Assembly: GCF_001514145.1 (NCBI RefSeq)
Contig: NZ_KQ948670.1
Span: 244,892 to 308,891, forward strand
Source: Streptomyces canus
Lineage (GTDB): Bacteria > Actinomycetota > Actinomycetes > Streptomycetales > Streptomycetaceae
Length of the DNA: 64,000 bases
Reading direction: 5' to 3'
The translations under genes and the position numbers were made by a program. Below the pieces are notes generated by a model. That model saw nothing but the letters and a program-made list of their open reading frames with translations. It ran no database searches and had not been told where the DNA came from. Positions 1 to 8,438 of this stretch are shown piece by piece; position 1 is the stretch's first letter; each line of letters starts with the position of its first letter.

Positions 1-225
1 GAGACCGTCATCCCGTTGGCCGTCCTGGCAGGCGGCACCACCGCCATGGGTGCCTTCGGCGCCATGCAGCTCAACAAGGCGGCCGGCACCACGATCAACA
101 CCTCCGGTGTCATACAACTGGTGATCTGCCTGGCCGTCGGCACGCTGGCCATGCTCGCCGCGATCACCGGCAGCAGGCCACTGCTGCGGAAGGTCACGGA
201 GGGCCCGGCACAGACGGCGGACTGA
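1..225 (+). CDS. C-terminal end of a membrane protein (partial)
   Basis: The frame is open from the first base and stops at 223-225, so this is the last 74 codons of a gene that begins upstream of the window. The fragment has an Ala/Gly-rich hydrophobic stretch near its start, a second hydrophobic helix (core VIQLVICLAVGTLAML) and a short basic and acidic tail (RPLLRK), which is the pattern of the last two helices of a membrane transporter. Too little is present to name the family. The following 216 bases up to the convergent GNAT gene contain nothing recognisable. Confidence 0.6.
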   Translation, partial: ETVIPLAVLAGGTTAMGAFGAMQLNKAAGTTINTSGVIQLVICLAVGTLAMLAAITGSRPLLRKVTEGPAQTAD

Positions 226-441
226 CACCGTACCGACGGTGGGATTGCCCGCGATGCCGCTCCGCCATCACGCAAGGAGCCCGCCGACGGAGATGCTGCA
301 CGCGGCCCCCGACCTCAACGGCCCGTCCTACGCCCACATCCTGAGCTCGTGAGCCGCGGGTCGGTGAGCTGCGGGGCCAACCGGTCCCATGCCGCGGCGC
401 ATTTCGTCCCTCAAGATGTCACCGTAGGAGCAGCCCATCGG

Positions 442-1365
442 CTACCCGGCGGTGAGCGGTTTGCCGTAGACCATGGAACTGCGCTGGACGGTCATGCCGA
501 TCCGCTCGTACAGCGACAGCGCGCCGGTGTCCGAGTGCGTCCACAGTGTGCAGGTCTGCTTCCCCTGGCGGTGGAAGGCGCGGAACGCTTCTCGCAGCAA
601 CATGCGGGCGATCCCTCGATCGCGGTGGTCGCGTCGTACCGCGACCCGCTCGACGTACCCTTCGGCGTTGCCCGGGATGTCCAGCGACAGTACCGCGCCG
701 ACCATCTGGTCGTCGGCGAAGGCCACCGGTGAGGCCGCAGGTTCGAACGTTGCTCTTTCGACGGTGCGCCGGGCCCACTCCGCGTAGGTCTTGCGCCGCT
801 GCTGCCACTCGTCGAACGCGTCCTCGGTGAGCTGGTACGCCGCTTGTTCGTCGCCAGGCCGAAACGCTCGGACGGTGATACCTGCCGGCGGCTCGGGCAC
901 CTCTGGTTCGACGGGCATCGCGATCTCCAGGAGCCACTCGGTGACGAGCGGGGAGTAGCCACGGGACCGCAGGAGCGCGATCGCCGCGTCATCGCTGTCG
1001 GAGACCGTCTGGGCGGTGCGGTCGCTTCCCAGCTGCCTGGCCCGTGCCTCGGCCCAGGCCAGAAGCCAACTACCAAGACCCTGCCCCTGGTGACCGGGGC
1101 GGACGTGAACCGTGGCTCGTCGTCCCTTCACCCAGCTCCAGCCCGCCAACTCTCCCTTGGAGTCGTGGACGAGCACCGTGTCGGACGTCAGTTCCAGGCC
1201 TGGCAGGCTGAGATCAGCGGCCACGTGATCGGAGCCGGTCGTCGCACAGCCATGCAGCTCGTTCTCGCATGTGGTGATCAAACAGTGAACTGCGTGGACA
1301 TCAGCGGTTGTTGCCGGTCGGCTCCGGTACCCGGCCGGCATCAACTTCGAGGAAAGATCAGACAT
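442..1365 (-). CDS. Tandem GNAT-domain N-acetyltransferase
   Basis: The 307-residue protein has two GNAT acetyltransferase modules in tandem. The first (about residues 15-150) carries the acetyl-CoA pyrophosphate loop as RPGHQGQGLGSWLL. The second (about 163-305) carries RRDHRDRGIARMLL, followed by the conserved ALSLYERIGM segment. Double-GNAT proteins of this size are common in actinobacteria; mycothiol synthase has a similar layout. Nothing here identifies the acceptor, so a small-molecule or antibiotic N-acetyltransferase is equally possible. The gene is alone and convergent with the membrane-protein fragment. The ATG start is preceded by a weak AGGG. Confidence 0.85.
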   Translation of the reverse strand: MSDLSSKLMPAGYRSRPATTADVHAVHCLITTCENELHGCATTGSDHVAADLSLPGLELTSDTVLVHDSKGELAGWSWVKGRRATVHVRPGHQGQGLGSWLLAWAEARARQLGSDRTAQTVSDSDDAAIALLRSRGYSPLVTEWLLEIAMPVEPEVPEPPAGITVRAFRPGDEQAAYQLTEDAFDEWQQRRKTYAEWARRTVERATFEPAASPVAFADDQMVGAVLSLDIPGNAEGYVERVAVRRDHRDRGIARMLLREAFRAFHRQGKQTCTLWTHSDTGALSLYERIGMTVQRSSMVYGKPLTAG

Positions 1366-1506
1366 GAGATGAACCCTGCGCCATACGCACTTTCATGTCG
1401 ACCCGACTGGGCTCCCGCGCCAGGGTGTCGATGATGAGGCTGGATTGGCGGTCCCGGCACCTGTCGGGCACGCCGGTGCGGGCGGTCGTACGGGCGCGCT
1501 GCTTCG

Positions 1507-2448
1507 TCACGTGGGGGGCGAGGAGGGAGCGGGTGTGTCGGCGTCGAGGGCTGCCGCGCGGAGTGCGGTGGCCACTCGGATGCTCGGGTCGGTCGGCGGG
1601 TGGGGGAGACGGGCCAGGAGCAGTCGCCGCTGTTCCTGGGGGCCGCCGCGGACGGGCAGGACGCGGACGCCCGATGGTGCGGCGGAGGCGAGTAGGGCCG
1701 GCACGGTGGTCAGTCCGCAGCCCGCGGCGACCAGTTGGAGCTTGGCGAGCCAGTCGCGGGCGGTGTGGGCGATGTCGGGCCGCTCGTCCAGGCCCGGCCA
1801 CACGCCCATCAGCCGGTCCTCGCCCGAGGAGGAGCCCGCGATCCAGCGCTGCCCGCGCAGGTCCGCCACGTCGACGAAGTCGCCGCGGGCCAGCGGGTGG
1901 GTGGCGGGCACCGCCAGGCAGAGAGCGCGCTCGGTGAGGGTCTGCAGTGCGAGCGGGGGTGACTCGGCGTCCGGCGGCCGGAACGGGGGCGCCGAGGCGA
2001 GCAGGGCGAGATCGAGGCTGCCGGCCCGCAGTGCCCGTACCAGGGCCGGGGTGCTGCCCTCCCGGCCGACGATCCGAAGGCCGGGATCCGTACGGCGCAG
2101 CCCGGCCAGGGCGCGGGGCACCAGCACGGCGCCGGCGCTGGGGAACCAGCCCAGGCGGACCGTGCCGGACTGCTCGGGCAGACCGGACAGCTCGCGTGCG
2201 GTCGCGTCGATCTCGTCGATCACGACCGTCGCGCGGCGCATGACGACGCGGCCGGCCGCGGTGAGCCGCACTCCTTCGCGTCGCCGTTCCAGCAGCTCCG
2301 CGCCCGCGGCCCGTTCGATCGCGGCGATCTGCCGGGAGACCGCGGACTGGGTGTATCCCAGTGACGCGGCGGCCGCGGTGAAGGTGCCCTGTTCGGCGAC
2401 GGCGTGGAAGACGCGAAGGGCGGTGAGTGACACATCCGAGAAGTCCAT
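1507..2448 (-). CDS. LysR-family transcriptional regulator, divergent from an SDR
   Basis: This is a 313-residue LysR-type regulator. The N-terminal winged helix-turn-helix (about residues 6-65, with the recognition region AAAASLGYTQSAVSRQIAAI) is followed by a periplasmic-binding-like effector domain (about 90-300). Length and architecture are normal. The gene is divergent from the SDR gene at 2520, with only 71 bp between the two start codons. In this family such an arrangement usually means that the regulator controls its neighbour and itself. The effector is unknown. Confidence 0.92.
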   Translation of the reverse strand: MDFSDVSLTALRVFHAVAEQGTFTAAAASLGYTQSAVSRQIAAIERAAGAELLERRREGVRLTAAGRVVMRRATVVIDEIDATARELSGLPEQSGTVRLGWFPSAGAVLVPRALAGLRRTDPGLRIVGREGSTPALVRALRAGSLDLALLASAPPFRPPDAESPPLALQTLTERALCLAVPATHPLARGDFVDVADLRGQRWIAGSSSGEDRLMGVWPGLDERPDIAHTARDWLAKLQLVAAGCGLTTVPALLASAAPSGVRVLPVRGGPQEQRRLLLARLPHPPTDPSIRVATALRAAALDADTPAPSSPPT

Positions 2449-2519
2449 GACGTTTACGCATACTAGTCGTGCCGAACTCTCGTTGGACTCATGAGCGTCG
2501 GGTTCCTAGCGTGGCAGGC

Positions 2520-3407
2520 ATGAACGCTTCACACATCGCCCTTGTCACGGGCGCCAACCAAGGACTCGGCCGTGCCCTCGTCGAAGGACTGGCGGCCCGT
2601 ATGCACCACGACGACCTGGTCCTGCTCACCGGCCGCAGCCACCAGCGCGTGGCCGACGCCGCCCGCGAGGTCGCCCTGCTGCCCGGCACATGTGCCCGCG
2701 TGGAGGGCCGTGTCCTGGACGTCACGGACACCGACGCCATCGCCCGCCTCGCCGAGGACCTCCGCGCCCGGCACGGAGGAGTCGACGCCGTCATCTCCAA
2801 CGCCGTGGCCCGCCTGTTGCCCGAGGAATCGCAGGCCGCGCGGGCGGACGAGTTCATCGACGTCTCGAACACCGCCACCCACGCGATCCTGCGGTCCTTC
2901 GGCCCTGTCCTTCGCCCGGGCGGCCGACTGCTCGTCGTGGCCAGCAGCCTGGGCACCCTGGGCCATCTCGACCCGCGGCTGCACCACTTGTTCGACGGGG
3001 CGAGCCTGGAGCAGGTCGAGTACGCCGTCGAGTCGTGGCGCAGCGCCATCCACCACAAGACCGCGCAGGAGGCGGGCTGGCCCGTCTGGCTGAACGTGCC
3101 CTCCAAAGTGGCTCAGGTCGCCGCCGTCCGCGCCCTCGCCGCCGAACGCCGCCGACACGACCTGGCCACCGGCACTCTGCTCGCGTCCGTGTGTCCCGGC
3201 ATGGTCGACACCGCCACCTCACGCCCCTGGTTCAGCGACTACAGCGGTGCACAGTCACCGGCTCAGGCTGCGGCGGCCGTACTCGACCTGGTCTTCGCCG
3301 AACACGTCGATCCCACCCTGTACGGCGAGTTGGTCCGCTTCGGAAAGGCCCTGCCCTGGCACGACGGCACACCTCCACTGGAGCAGGACCGGATGCTGAC
3401 CCCCTGA
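2520..3407 (+). CDS. SDR-family NAD(P)-dependent oxidoreductase lacking the canonical Tyr
   Basis: This 295-residue Rossmann protein of the short-chain dehydrogenase family, carbonyl-reductase-like subgroup, starts with the cofactor motif TGANQGLGRA directly after the ATG at 2520. The SDR core is recognisable (ISNAVARL in the NAG position, VVASSLGTL for the Ser strand). At the YxxxK motif the sequence is LNVPSK, so Asn occupies the usual catalytic Tyr position while Lys is kept. A start at 2469 is in frame but would add 17 unconserved residues; the SDR fold begins at 2520. Divergent from the LysR gene, so probably its target. Substrate unknown. Confidence 0.85.
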   Translation: MNASHIALVTGANQGLGRALVEGLAARMHHDDLVLLTGRSHQRVADAAREVALLPGTCARVEGRVLDVTDTDAIARLAEDLRARHGGVDAVISNAVARLLPEESQAARADEFIDVSNTATHAILRSFGPVLRPGGRLLVVASSLGTLGHLDPRLHHLFDGASLEQVEYAVESWRSAIHHKTAQEAGWPVWLNVPSKVAQVAAVRALAAERRRHDLATGTLLASVCPGMVDTATSRPWFSDYSGAQSPAQAAAAVLDLVFAEHVDPTLYGELVRFGKALPWHDGTPPLEQDRMLTP

Positions 3408-3454
3408 ACGCGCAGGCCGACCGCACGGGTCGCCCTGCCGAACAGAACGTTTTC

Positions 3455-3472
3455 GACGCACAAACATGCGTC
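3455..3472. promoter_or_regulatory. Inverted repeat GACGCA-N6-TGCGTC upstream of the CoA-catabolic operon
   Basis: Perfect 6-bp arms separated by CAAACA lie about 100 bp before the DUF35/CoA-transferase/gcdH/etfBA genes. The same core, CGCACAAACATGCGTC with its spacer intact, recurs at 13230-13245 upstream of the 3-hydroxybutyryl-CoA dehydrogenase. An operator for a shared regulator is inferred; the regulator is not identified. Confidence 0.6.
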
Positions 3473-3574
3473 AGCTCGTCGTTGACCAGCGATTCACGGG
3501 CGGGCCAGGGTGAAGGAGTCATATCGGAATCCGATCGCCCGTTCCGGTCACCGGAGTGAGTACAGGAGGCTGTG

Positions 3575-4009
3575 ATGCTCCAGACGGACAGCCGCGGACC
3601 CAACGAGTTCCGGACAGGCCATGACGTGCCTGACGCGGCCACGACCGGGACCGCCGACCCGTCCGCGCTGGACGTCGGCGACGAACTGCTCTTCCAGAGC
3701 TGCCTCTGGTGCGGCACTGCCGCCTACCGCCGTTCGTTCTGCCGTGCTTGTGGCTCCACCGCCTTCAAGCGGGAGCGCAGCACGGGCGCCGGGGTCCTCG
3801 TTCGCCGCATCGGCCAATCGCCGCTCAACACCTGGTTCGCCGCGATGGACGAGGGCTTCACCCTGGTCTGTCAGATCGCCAGGACAGAACCGGCCGTGGC
3901 CGGGATCGGGGCGAGAGTACGCGTCGTGCGAGCCGTGGCCCCCCGCGAGCAGGGACTTCCCCTCGTCGAACTCACCTACCGGGCAACGCCCTTGGGGCGC
4001 TGGTGGTGA
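3575..4009 (+). CDS. DUF35-type Zn-ribbon/OB-fold protein
   Basis: This protein of about 144 residues has a four-Cys zinc ribbon (CLWCGTAAYRRSFCRACG, about residues 46-63) followed by a beta-rich OB-fold-like segment, the architecture of the DUF35 acyl-CoA-associated family. Members normally bind acyl-CoA and partner a thiolase or a dehydratase. Here no thiolase is adjacent and the next gene is a CoA-transferase. The start is placed at the ATG at 3575 because GGAGG at 3564-3568 is well spaced for it; a GTG lies one codon upstream. It appears to be the first gene of the operon that runs to etfA. Confidence 0.75.
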   Translation: MLQTDSRGPNEFRTGHDVPDAATTGTADPSALDVGDELLFQSCLWCGTAAYRRSFCRACGSTAFKRERSTGAGVLVRRIGQSPLNTWFAAMDEGFTLVCQIARTEPAVAGIGARVRVVRAVAPREQGLPLVELTYRATPLGRWW

Positions 4010-4068
4010 CAGGACACGGCACCGGTCATGTCAGTTCCCGTAGGCGGCATGAAGAGAGAGGAGGGCGC

Positions 4069-5304
4069 GTGGACACCCAGCACGACGCACCCGACGAGCA
4101 AGCCGGCGCTGTCGACGCAGCAGAGCGCGCCGCGCTGCACGGGCTGCGCATCGCCGACTTCTCCCGGGTTCTCGCGGGACCCTACGCCACCATGCTCCTC
4201 GCCGACCTCGGCGCCGACGTGGTGAAGGTGGAGCGCCCGGGCATCGGGGACGAGACCCGGGCCTGGCACCCGCCGGCGGACCAGGACGGCACCTCGACGT
4301 ACTTCTTGAGCGTCAACCGGAACAAGAGGTCCGTCGCTCTGGACCTCACCACCCGGGCCGGCCTCGAACAGGCCCGCTCCTTGATCGCCGAATCCGACGT
4401 CGTGGTGGAGAACTTCCGTCCCGGCACGATGGAACGGCTGGGCCTCGGCCATCGCGAACTCCGTGCCCGGCACCCGGAGCTGATCTACTGCTCGATCAGC
4501 GGCTTCGGCAGCGGCGCGGGCGCCGCGATCCCCGGCTACGACCTGCTCGTACAGGCCGTCGGCGGCCTGATGAGCGTGACCGGGACCGCGGACGGCGAAC
4601 CGGTGAAGGCGGGCGTGGCCCTGGTCGACGTGATCACCGGACTGCACGCCTCGCTCGGCATCCTCGCCGCCCTACGGCACCGGGACGCCACCGGCGAAGG
4701 GCAGCTGGTGGAGGTGAACCTGCTCGGTTCGCTGCTGTCGGCCATGGTCAACCAGGCGTCGGCCTTCGCCGTAGCCGGTGTGGTTCCCGGCCGCATGGGC
4801 AACGCGCACCCGAGCATCGCCCCGTACGAGACCCTGCCGACCGCGGATCGGCCGATCGCTCTCGCGGTGGGCAACGACCGGCAGTTCGCGGCACTCGCCG
4901 AGGTCGTCGGAGATCCCGGTCTCGCTCTCGACGACCGCTTCCGCACCAACGCCGACCGGGTCGCTCATCGTGTCGAACTGCGGGACGTCCTGGCCAAGCG
5001 GCTCGGCGCTGCGGGCGCAGACCACTGGTCCGCCGTCCTGCTGGCGGCCGGGGTGCCCGCCGGACCGGTCAACACCCTCGACGAGGCTTTCGCCTTCGCC
5101 CACCGGCTCGGCCTTCCCGGCATCGTCGACATGCCCGTCGATGCTGCCGAAGGAGAAGGAGCCAGGCTCTGCCGCCAGGTCGCTCATCCCATCGGGCTCA
5201 GTGGCACCCCCGCGCGGTACCGCCTCCCCCCGCCCCGCCTGGGCCAGCACACCGCGCAGATTCTCACCGACCCGTCCGGACAGGCCGACCACACCTCCGC
5301 GTGA
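4069..5304 (+). CDS. Class III CoA-transferase (CaiB/BaiF family), likely acting on glutarate or a related diacid
   Basis: The 411-residue protein is a full-length family III CoA-transferase: LRIADFSRVLAGPYATMLL, LADLGADVVKVE and the NRNKRSVALDL segment are characteristic, and the catalytic Asp is probably in ALVDVITG. The GTG at 4069 was chosen because GAGAGGAGGG lies just upstream and the family fold starts about 25 residues later. The next gene is glutaryl-CoA dehydrogenase. That neighbourhood matches the succinyl-CoA:glutarate CoA-transferase/GCDH pairing, so conversion of glutarate to glutaryl-CoA is inferred; other diacids remain possible. Confidence 0.85.
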   Translation: MDTQHDAPDEQAGAVDAAERAALHGLRIADFSRVLAGPYATMLLADLGADVVKVERPGIGDETRAWHPPADQDGTSTYFLSVNRNKRSVALDLTTRAGLEQARSLIAESDVVVENFRPGTMERLGLGHRELRARHPELIYCSISGFGSGAGAAIPGYDLLVQAVGGLMSVTGTADGEPVKAGVALVDVITGLHASLGILAALRHRDATGEGQLVEVNLLGSLLSAMVNQASAFAVAGVVPGRMGNAHPSIAPYETLPTADRPIALAVGNDRQFAALAEVVGDPGLALDDRFRTNADRVAHRVELRDVLAKRLGAAGADHWSAVLLAAGVPAGPVNTLDEAFAFAHRLGLPGIVDMPVDAAEGEGARLCRQVAHPIGLSGTPARYRLPPPRLGQHTAQILTDPSGQADHTSA

Positions 5305-5391
5305 CACGCAGCGGTCACCGGACCGTTCGCGGCCTCGGCACGTCGACCGAACCAACCCCCTTCACCTGACCCTGATCACAAGGAGCACGAC

Positions 5392-6567
5392 ATGAGCGCC
5401 AAGCCGCTGAAGGACCCCCTCGAACTGTTCGACATCGCCTCCGTCCTCACCGACGAGGAGCGCGAGATCCAGTCCACCGTAGCCAGGTTCCTCGAGGACC
5501 GGGTCCGCCCGCACATCGGCCAGTGGTTCGAGAACGCCCACTTCGCTCGCGAACTCGCGCCGGAACTCGGCAAGTTGGGCGTGCTCGGCATGCATCTCGA
5601 AGGCTACGGCTGCGCCGGCACGAACGCCGTCAGCTACGGGCTGGCCTGCCTGGAGCTGGAAGCGGCGGACTCTGGTTTCCGCAGCTTCGTCTCCGTGCAG
5701 GGCTCGCTGTCGATGTTCTCCATCTGGAAGTGGGGCTCGGAGGAGCAGAAGCTCCAGTGGCTGCCGCGGCTGGCCGCCGGTGAGGCGATCGGCTGCTTCG
5801 GCCTGACCGAGCCCGACTTCGGCAGCAACCCCTCCGGGATGCGTACCAAGGCCGTCCGCGAGGGCGGCGACTGGATCCTGAACGGCTCGAAGATGTGGAT
5901 CACCAACGGCGGCATCGCCGACGTCGCCACCGTCTGGGCGCAGACCGAGGAGGGCATCCGCGGCTTTCTCGTGCCGCGCGGGACGCCCGGCTTCACCACC
6001 CAGGACATCAAGCAGAAGATGTCGCTGCGGGCATCCATCACCTCGGAGCTGTACTTCGACAATGTACGGCTGCCCGACTCGGCGCGGCTGCCGCTCGCGG
6101 AGGGCCTCCGCGGCCCGCTGTCCTGCCTGAACGAGGCCCGCTTCGGCATTCTGTTCGGCGCGGTCGGCGCCGCCCGCGACTCGATCCAGGCGGCCATCGA
6201 CTACGCCGACTCCCGGGTCCAGTTCGACAAGCCGATCAGTGCCTTCCAGCTCACGCAGAAGAAGCTCGCCGACATGACCGTGTCCGTGGGCAGCGCCGCG
6301 CTGCTGGCCGTACACCTGGGGCGCCTGAAGGACCAGCACCGCATCCGCCCCGAGCAGATCAGCGTCGGCAAGCTCAACAACGTGCGGGAGGCGATCGCGA
6401 TCGCGCGGGAGTGCCGCACCGTTCTCGGCGCCAACGGCATCTCCCTGGAGTACTCGCCGCTGCGCCACGCCAACAACCTGGAGTCCGTCCTCACCTACGA
6501 AGGCACCAGCGAGATGCACACGCTGGTCGTCGGCCAGGCGATCACCGGCTACCCGGCGTACCGCTGA
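5392..6567 (+). CDS. gcdH: Glutaryl-CoA dehydrogenase-type acyl-CoA dehydrogenase
   Basis: The 391-residue flavoprotein matches the glutaryl-CoA dehydrogenase branch of the acyl-CoA dehydrogenases along its whole length: RSFVSVQGSLSMF, GCFGLTEPDFGSNP, the FAD-contact region MWITNG, and the catalytic glutamate in LTYEGTSEMH. Such enzymes oxidise and decarboxylate glutaryl-CoA to crotonyl-CoA and pass electrons to ETF. EtfB and EtfA follow directly (25 and 29 bp gaps), and a class III CoA-transferase precedes it. A RBS (AAGGAG) precedes the ATG at 5392. Non-decarboxylating relatives exist, so substrate assignment rests mainly on sequence similarity and context. Confidence 0.85.
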   Translation: MSAKPLKDPLELFDIASVLTDEEREIQSTVARFLEDRVRPHIGQWFENAHFARELAPELGKLGVLGMHLEGYGCAGTNAVSYGLACLELEAADSGFRSFVSVQGSLSMFSIWKWGSEEQKLQWLPRLAAGEAIGCFGLTEPDFGSNPSGMRTKAVREGGDWILNGSKMWITNGGIADVATVWAQTEEGIRGFLVPRGTPGFTTQDIKQKMSLRASITSELYFDNVRLPDSARLPLAEGLRGPLSCLNEARFGILFGAVGAARDSIQAAIDYADSRVQFDKPISAFQLTQKKLADMTVSVGSAALLAVHLGRLKDQHRIRPEQISVGKLNNVREAIAIARECRTVLGANGISLEYSPLRHANNLESVLTYEGTSEMHTLVVGQAITGYPAYR

Positions 6568-6592
6568 CCGCCCCGGCCGAAGGAAGACGACC

Positions 6593-7375
6593 GTGAACAT
6601 CGTCGTACTCGTCAAACAGGTCCCGGACACCGCTGCCGAACGCGCTCTGTCCGAGGGGGACCACACCCTCGACCGGGAGAACACCGACCTCGTCCTGGAC
6701 GAGATCAACGAGCGCGCCGCGGAGGAAGCCCTGAGGCTCAAGGCGACGACGGACGCCGAGGTTACCGTCGTGTCCATGGGACCAGACTCAGCTCTCGACT
6801 CCATCCGCAAGGTCCTGGCGATGGGAGCCGACCGTGGAATCCACATCTGCGACGACCGGCTTCAGGGCGCCGATGTGGTGACCACCGCGAGGGTCCTGGC
6901 CGCCGCCGTGCGGACGGTGGCGGACGTGGACCTGGTCCTCGCCGGCAACGCGGCGACCGACGGACAGGCAAGTGCGGTCCCGGCCATCGTCGCGGACCTG
7001 CTCGGCCTGCCGCAGCTGACCCACGTACGCGAACTCGTCCTGGACGCGAAGCGGGTGCGTGCCGAGCGCGAGACCGAGGGCGGTGAGACGACACTGGAGG
7101 CGCCACTGCCCGCGCTGGTCAGCGTCACCGAGAAGATCAACGAGCCGCGCTATCCCTCCTTCAAGGGCATCATGGCCGCCAAGAAGAAGCCCGTCGCGAC
7201 GATCGGCCTCGATGGCCTGTTCCCCGGCGCGGACGACACCGGGTTCCTGGTGAGCCGCACACGAGTGGTGGAGGCCGTCCCGCGTCCGGCGCGGTCCGCC
7301 GGCATCCGTGTCGTGGACGACGGCTTGGCCGGCCGGCAGCTCGCCGACCACCTGATCGCCCGGAAACTCGTCTGA
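6593..7375 (+). CDS. etfB: Electron transfer flavoprotein, beta subunit
   Basis: The 260-residue protein begins MNIVVLVKQVPDT, the standard EtfB/FixA start, and contains the AMP-binding region and the recognition loop near PRYPSFKGIMAAKKK. EtfB binds AMP and forms the ETF heterodimer with the product of the next gene. It is cotranscribed with gcdH (25 bp gap) and etfA (29 bp gap), so this ETF most likely serves the acyl-CoA dehydrogenase of the operon. An RBS (GAAGGAAG) precedes the GTG start. Confidence 0.95.
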   Translation: MNIVVLVKQVPDTAAERALSEGDHTLDRENTDLVLDEINERAAEEALRLKATTDAEVTVVSMGPDSALDSIRKVLAMGADRGIHICDDRLQGADVVTTARVLAAAVRTVADVDLVLAGNAATDGQASAVPAIVADLLGLPQLTHVRELVLDAKRVRAERETEGGETTLEAPLPALVSVTEKINEPRYPSFKGIMAAKKKPVATIGLDGLFPGADDTGFLVSRTRVVEAVPRPARSAGIRVVDDGLAGRQLADHLIARKLV

Positions 7376-7404
7376 ACCGCCCCGACCAAGAAGCAGGCAC
7401 ACCC

Positions 7405-8370
7405 ATGCCCGACGTCCTCGTCCTCGTCGACCACGACGGGGAACGCGTCCACAAGTCAACGTACGAACTCCTCGCCGCCGCACGGCGGTTGGGCGACCCG
7501 GCCGCCGTGCTCGTGGGAACTCCCGGCACCGCGGCCCGCCTCAAGGACTCCCTCGCCGGTCACGGCGCCGCCAGCGTCTACGCGGCTGAATCCACGCAGG
7601 CCGGCGAGTTTCTCGGCTCGCCCGCCGTCGAGGCCCTGGAGTCGGCGGCACGGAAGGTCTCTCCCGCCGCCGTTCTGGTCTCCGCGACCACCGACGGCAA
7701 GGAGGTGGCCGGGCGTCTCGCGGCGCGGCTGGACAGCGGGGTGTTGATCGACGCGGTCGACCTGGACGCCTCCGGGGTGGTCACCCAGGTCGCCTTCGGC
7801 GGGTCGTACACCGTGCGCTCCGAGGTCACCCACGGGGTACCGGTGATCGCCCTGCGGCCGGGCGCCTTCGAGCCGGAGGAACATCCCGCGCAGGCGGTGG
7901 AGCACAAGCTCGTCCTGGCGCCGATCGACCCCGCGGCATCCGCCCGCGTCACCGCACGCCGCGCCCCGCTCACGGGCGACCGTCCCGCGCTCACCGAGGC
8001 GAGCGTCGTCGTCTCCGGCGGACGCGGTGTCGCGGGGGCGGAAGGCTTCAAGGTGGTGGAGGAGTTGGCCGATGTCCTGGGCGGTGCGGTGGGCGCGTCC
8101 CGGGCCGCGGTCGATGCCGGGTACTACCCCCACCAGTACCAGGTGGGGCAGACCGGCACGTCCGTCTCGCCTCAGCTGTACATCGCGCTGGGTATTTCCG
8201 GGGCCATTCAGCACCTTGCCGGGATGCAGACGTCCAAGACCATCGTGGCGGTCAACAAGGACCCGGAGGCGCCGGTCTTCGGTGTGGCCGACTACGGCGT
8301 GGTGGGCGACCTGTTCTCGGTGGCTCCCCAGCTCACGGAGGAAGTGGCCGCCCGCCGCGCAGCCCGCTGA
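7405..8370 (+). CDS. etfA: Electron transfer flavoprotein, alpha subunit
   Basis: This is a 321-residue EtfA/FixB protein. The C-terminal FAD domain is complete: SGGRGVAGAEGFKVVEEL, GASRAAVDAGYYPH, QVGQTGTSVSPQLYIALG, GAIQHLAGM and VAVNKDPEAPVFGVADYGVVGD are all segmental hallmarks (read as separate short blocks). It carries the redox-active FAD that accepts electrons from GcdH and passes them to an ETF:quinone oxidoreductase, which is not in this window. It is the last gene of the operon; a 12-bp perfect hairpin follows 26 bases after the stop. Confidence 0.95.
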   Translation: MPDVLVLVDHDGERVHKSTYELLAAARRLGDPAAVLVGTPGTAARLKDSLAGHGAASVYAAESTQAGEFLGSPAVEALESAARKVSPAAVLVSATTDGKEVAGRLAARLDSGVLIDAVDLDASGVVTQVAFGGSYTVRSEVTHGVPVIALRPGAFEPEEHPAQAVEHKLVLAPIDPAASARVTARRAPLTGDRPALTEASVVVSGGRGVAGAEGFKVVEELADVLGGAVGASRAAVDAGYYPHQYQVGQTGTSVSPQLYIALGISGAIQHLAGMQTSKTIVAVNKDPEAPVFGVADYGVVGDLFSVAPQLTEEVAARRAAR

Positions 8371-8396
8371 CGTGCCGCGCGGGCCTGAGCAGTTCG

Positions 8397-8424
8397 ATGG
8401 TCCGGACCGTCCGGTCCGGACCAT
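8397..8424 (+). terminator. Hairpin terminator after etfA
   Basis: Perfect 12-bp stem ATGGTCCGGACC / GGTCCGGACCAT with a GTCC loop, 26 bases downstream of the etfA stop. No T-tract follows, which is common in high-GC actinobacteria. Confidence 0.75.
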
Positions 8425-8438
8425 GGGGGAGGGACGCC

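Noticed and set aside
5362..6846. Minus-strand open frame of about 494 codons opposite gcdH.
   Set aside because: It is antisense to a clearly conserved acyl-CoA dehydrogenase, with no start signal or family.
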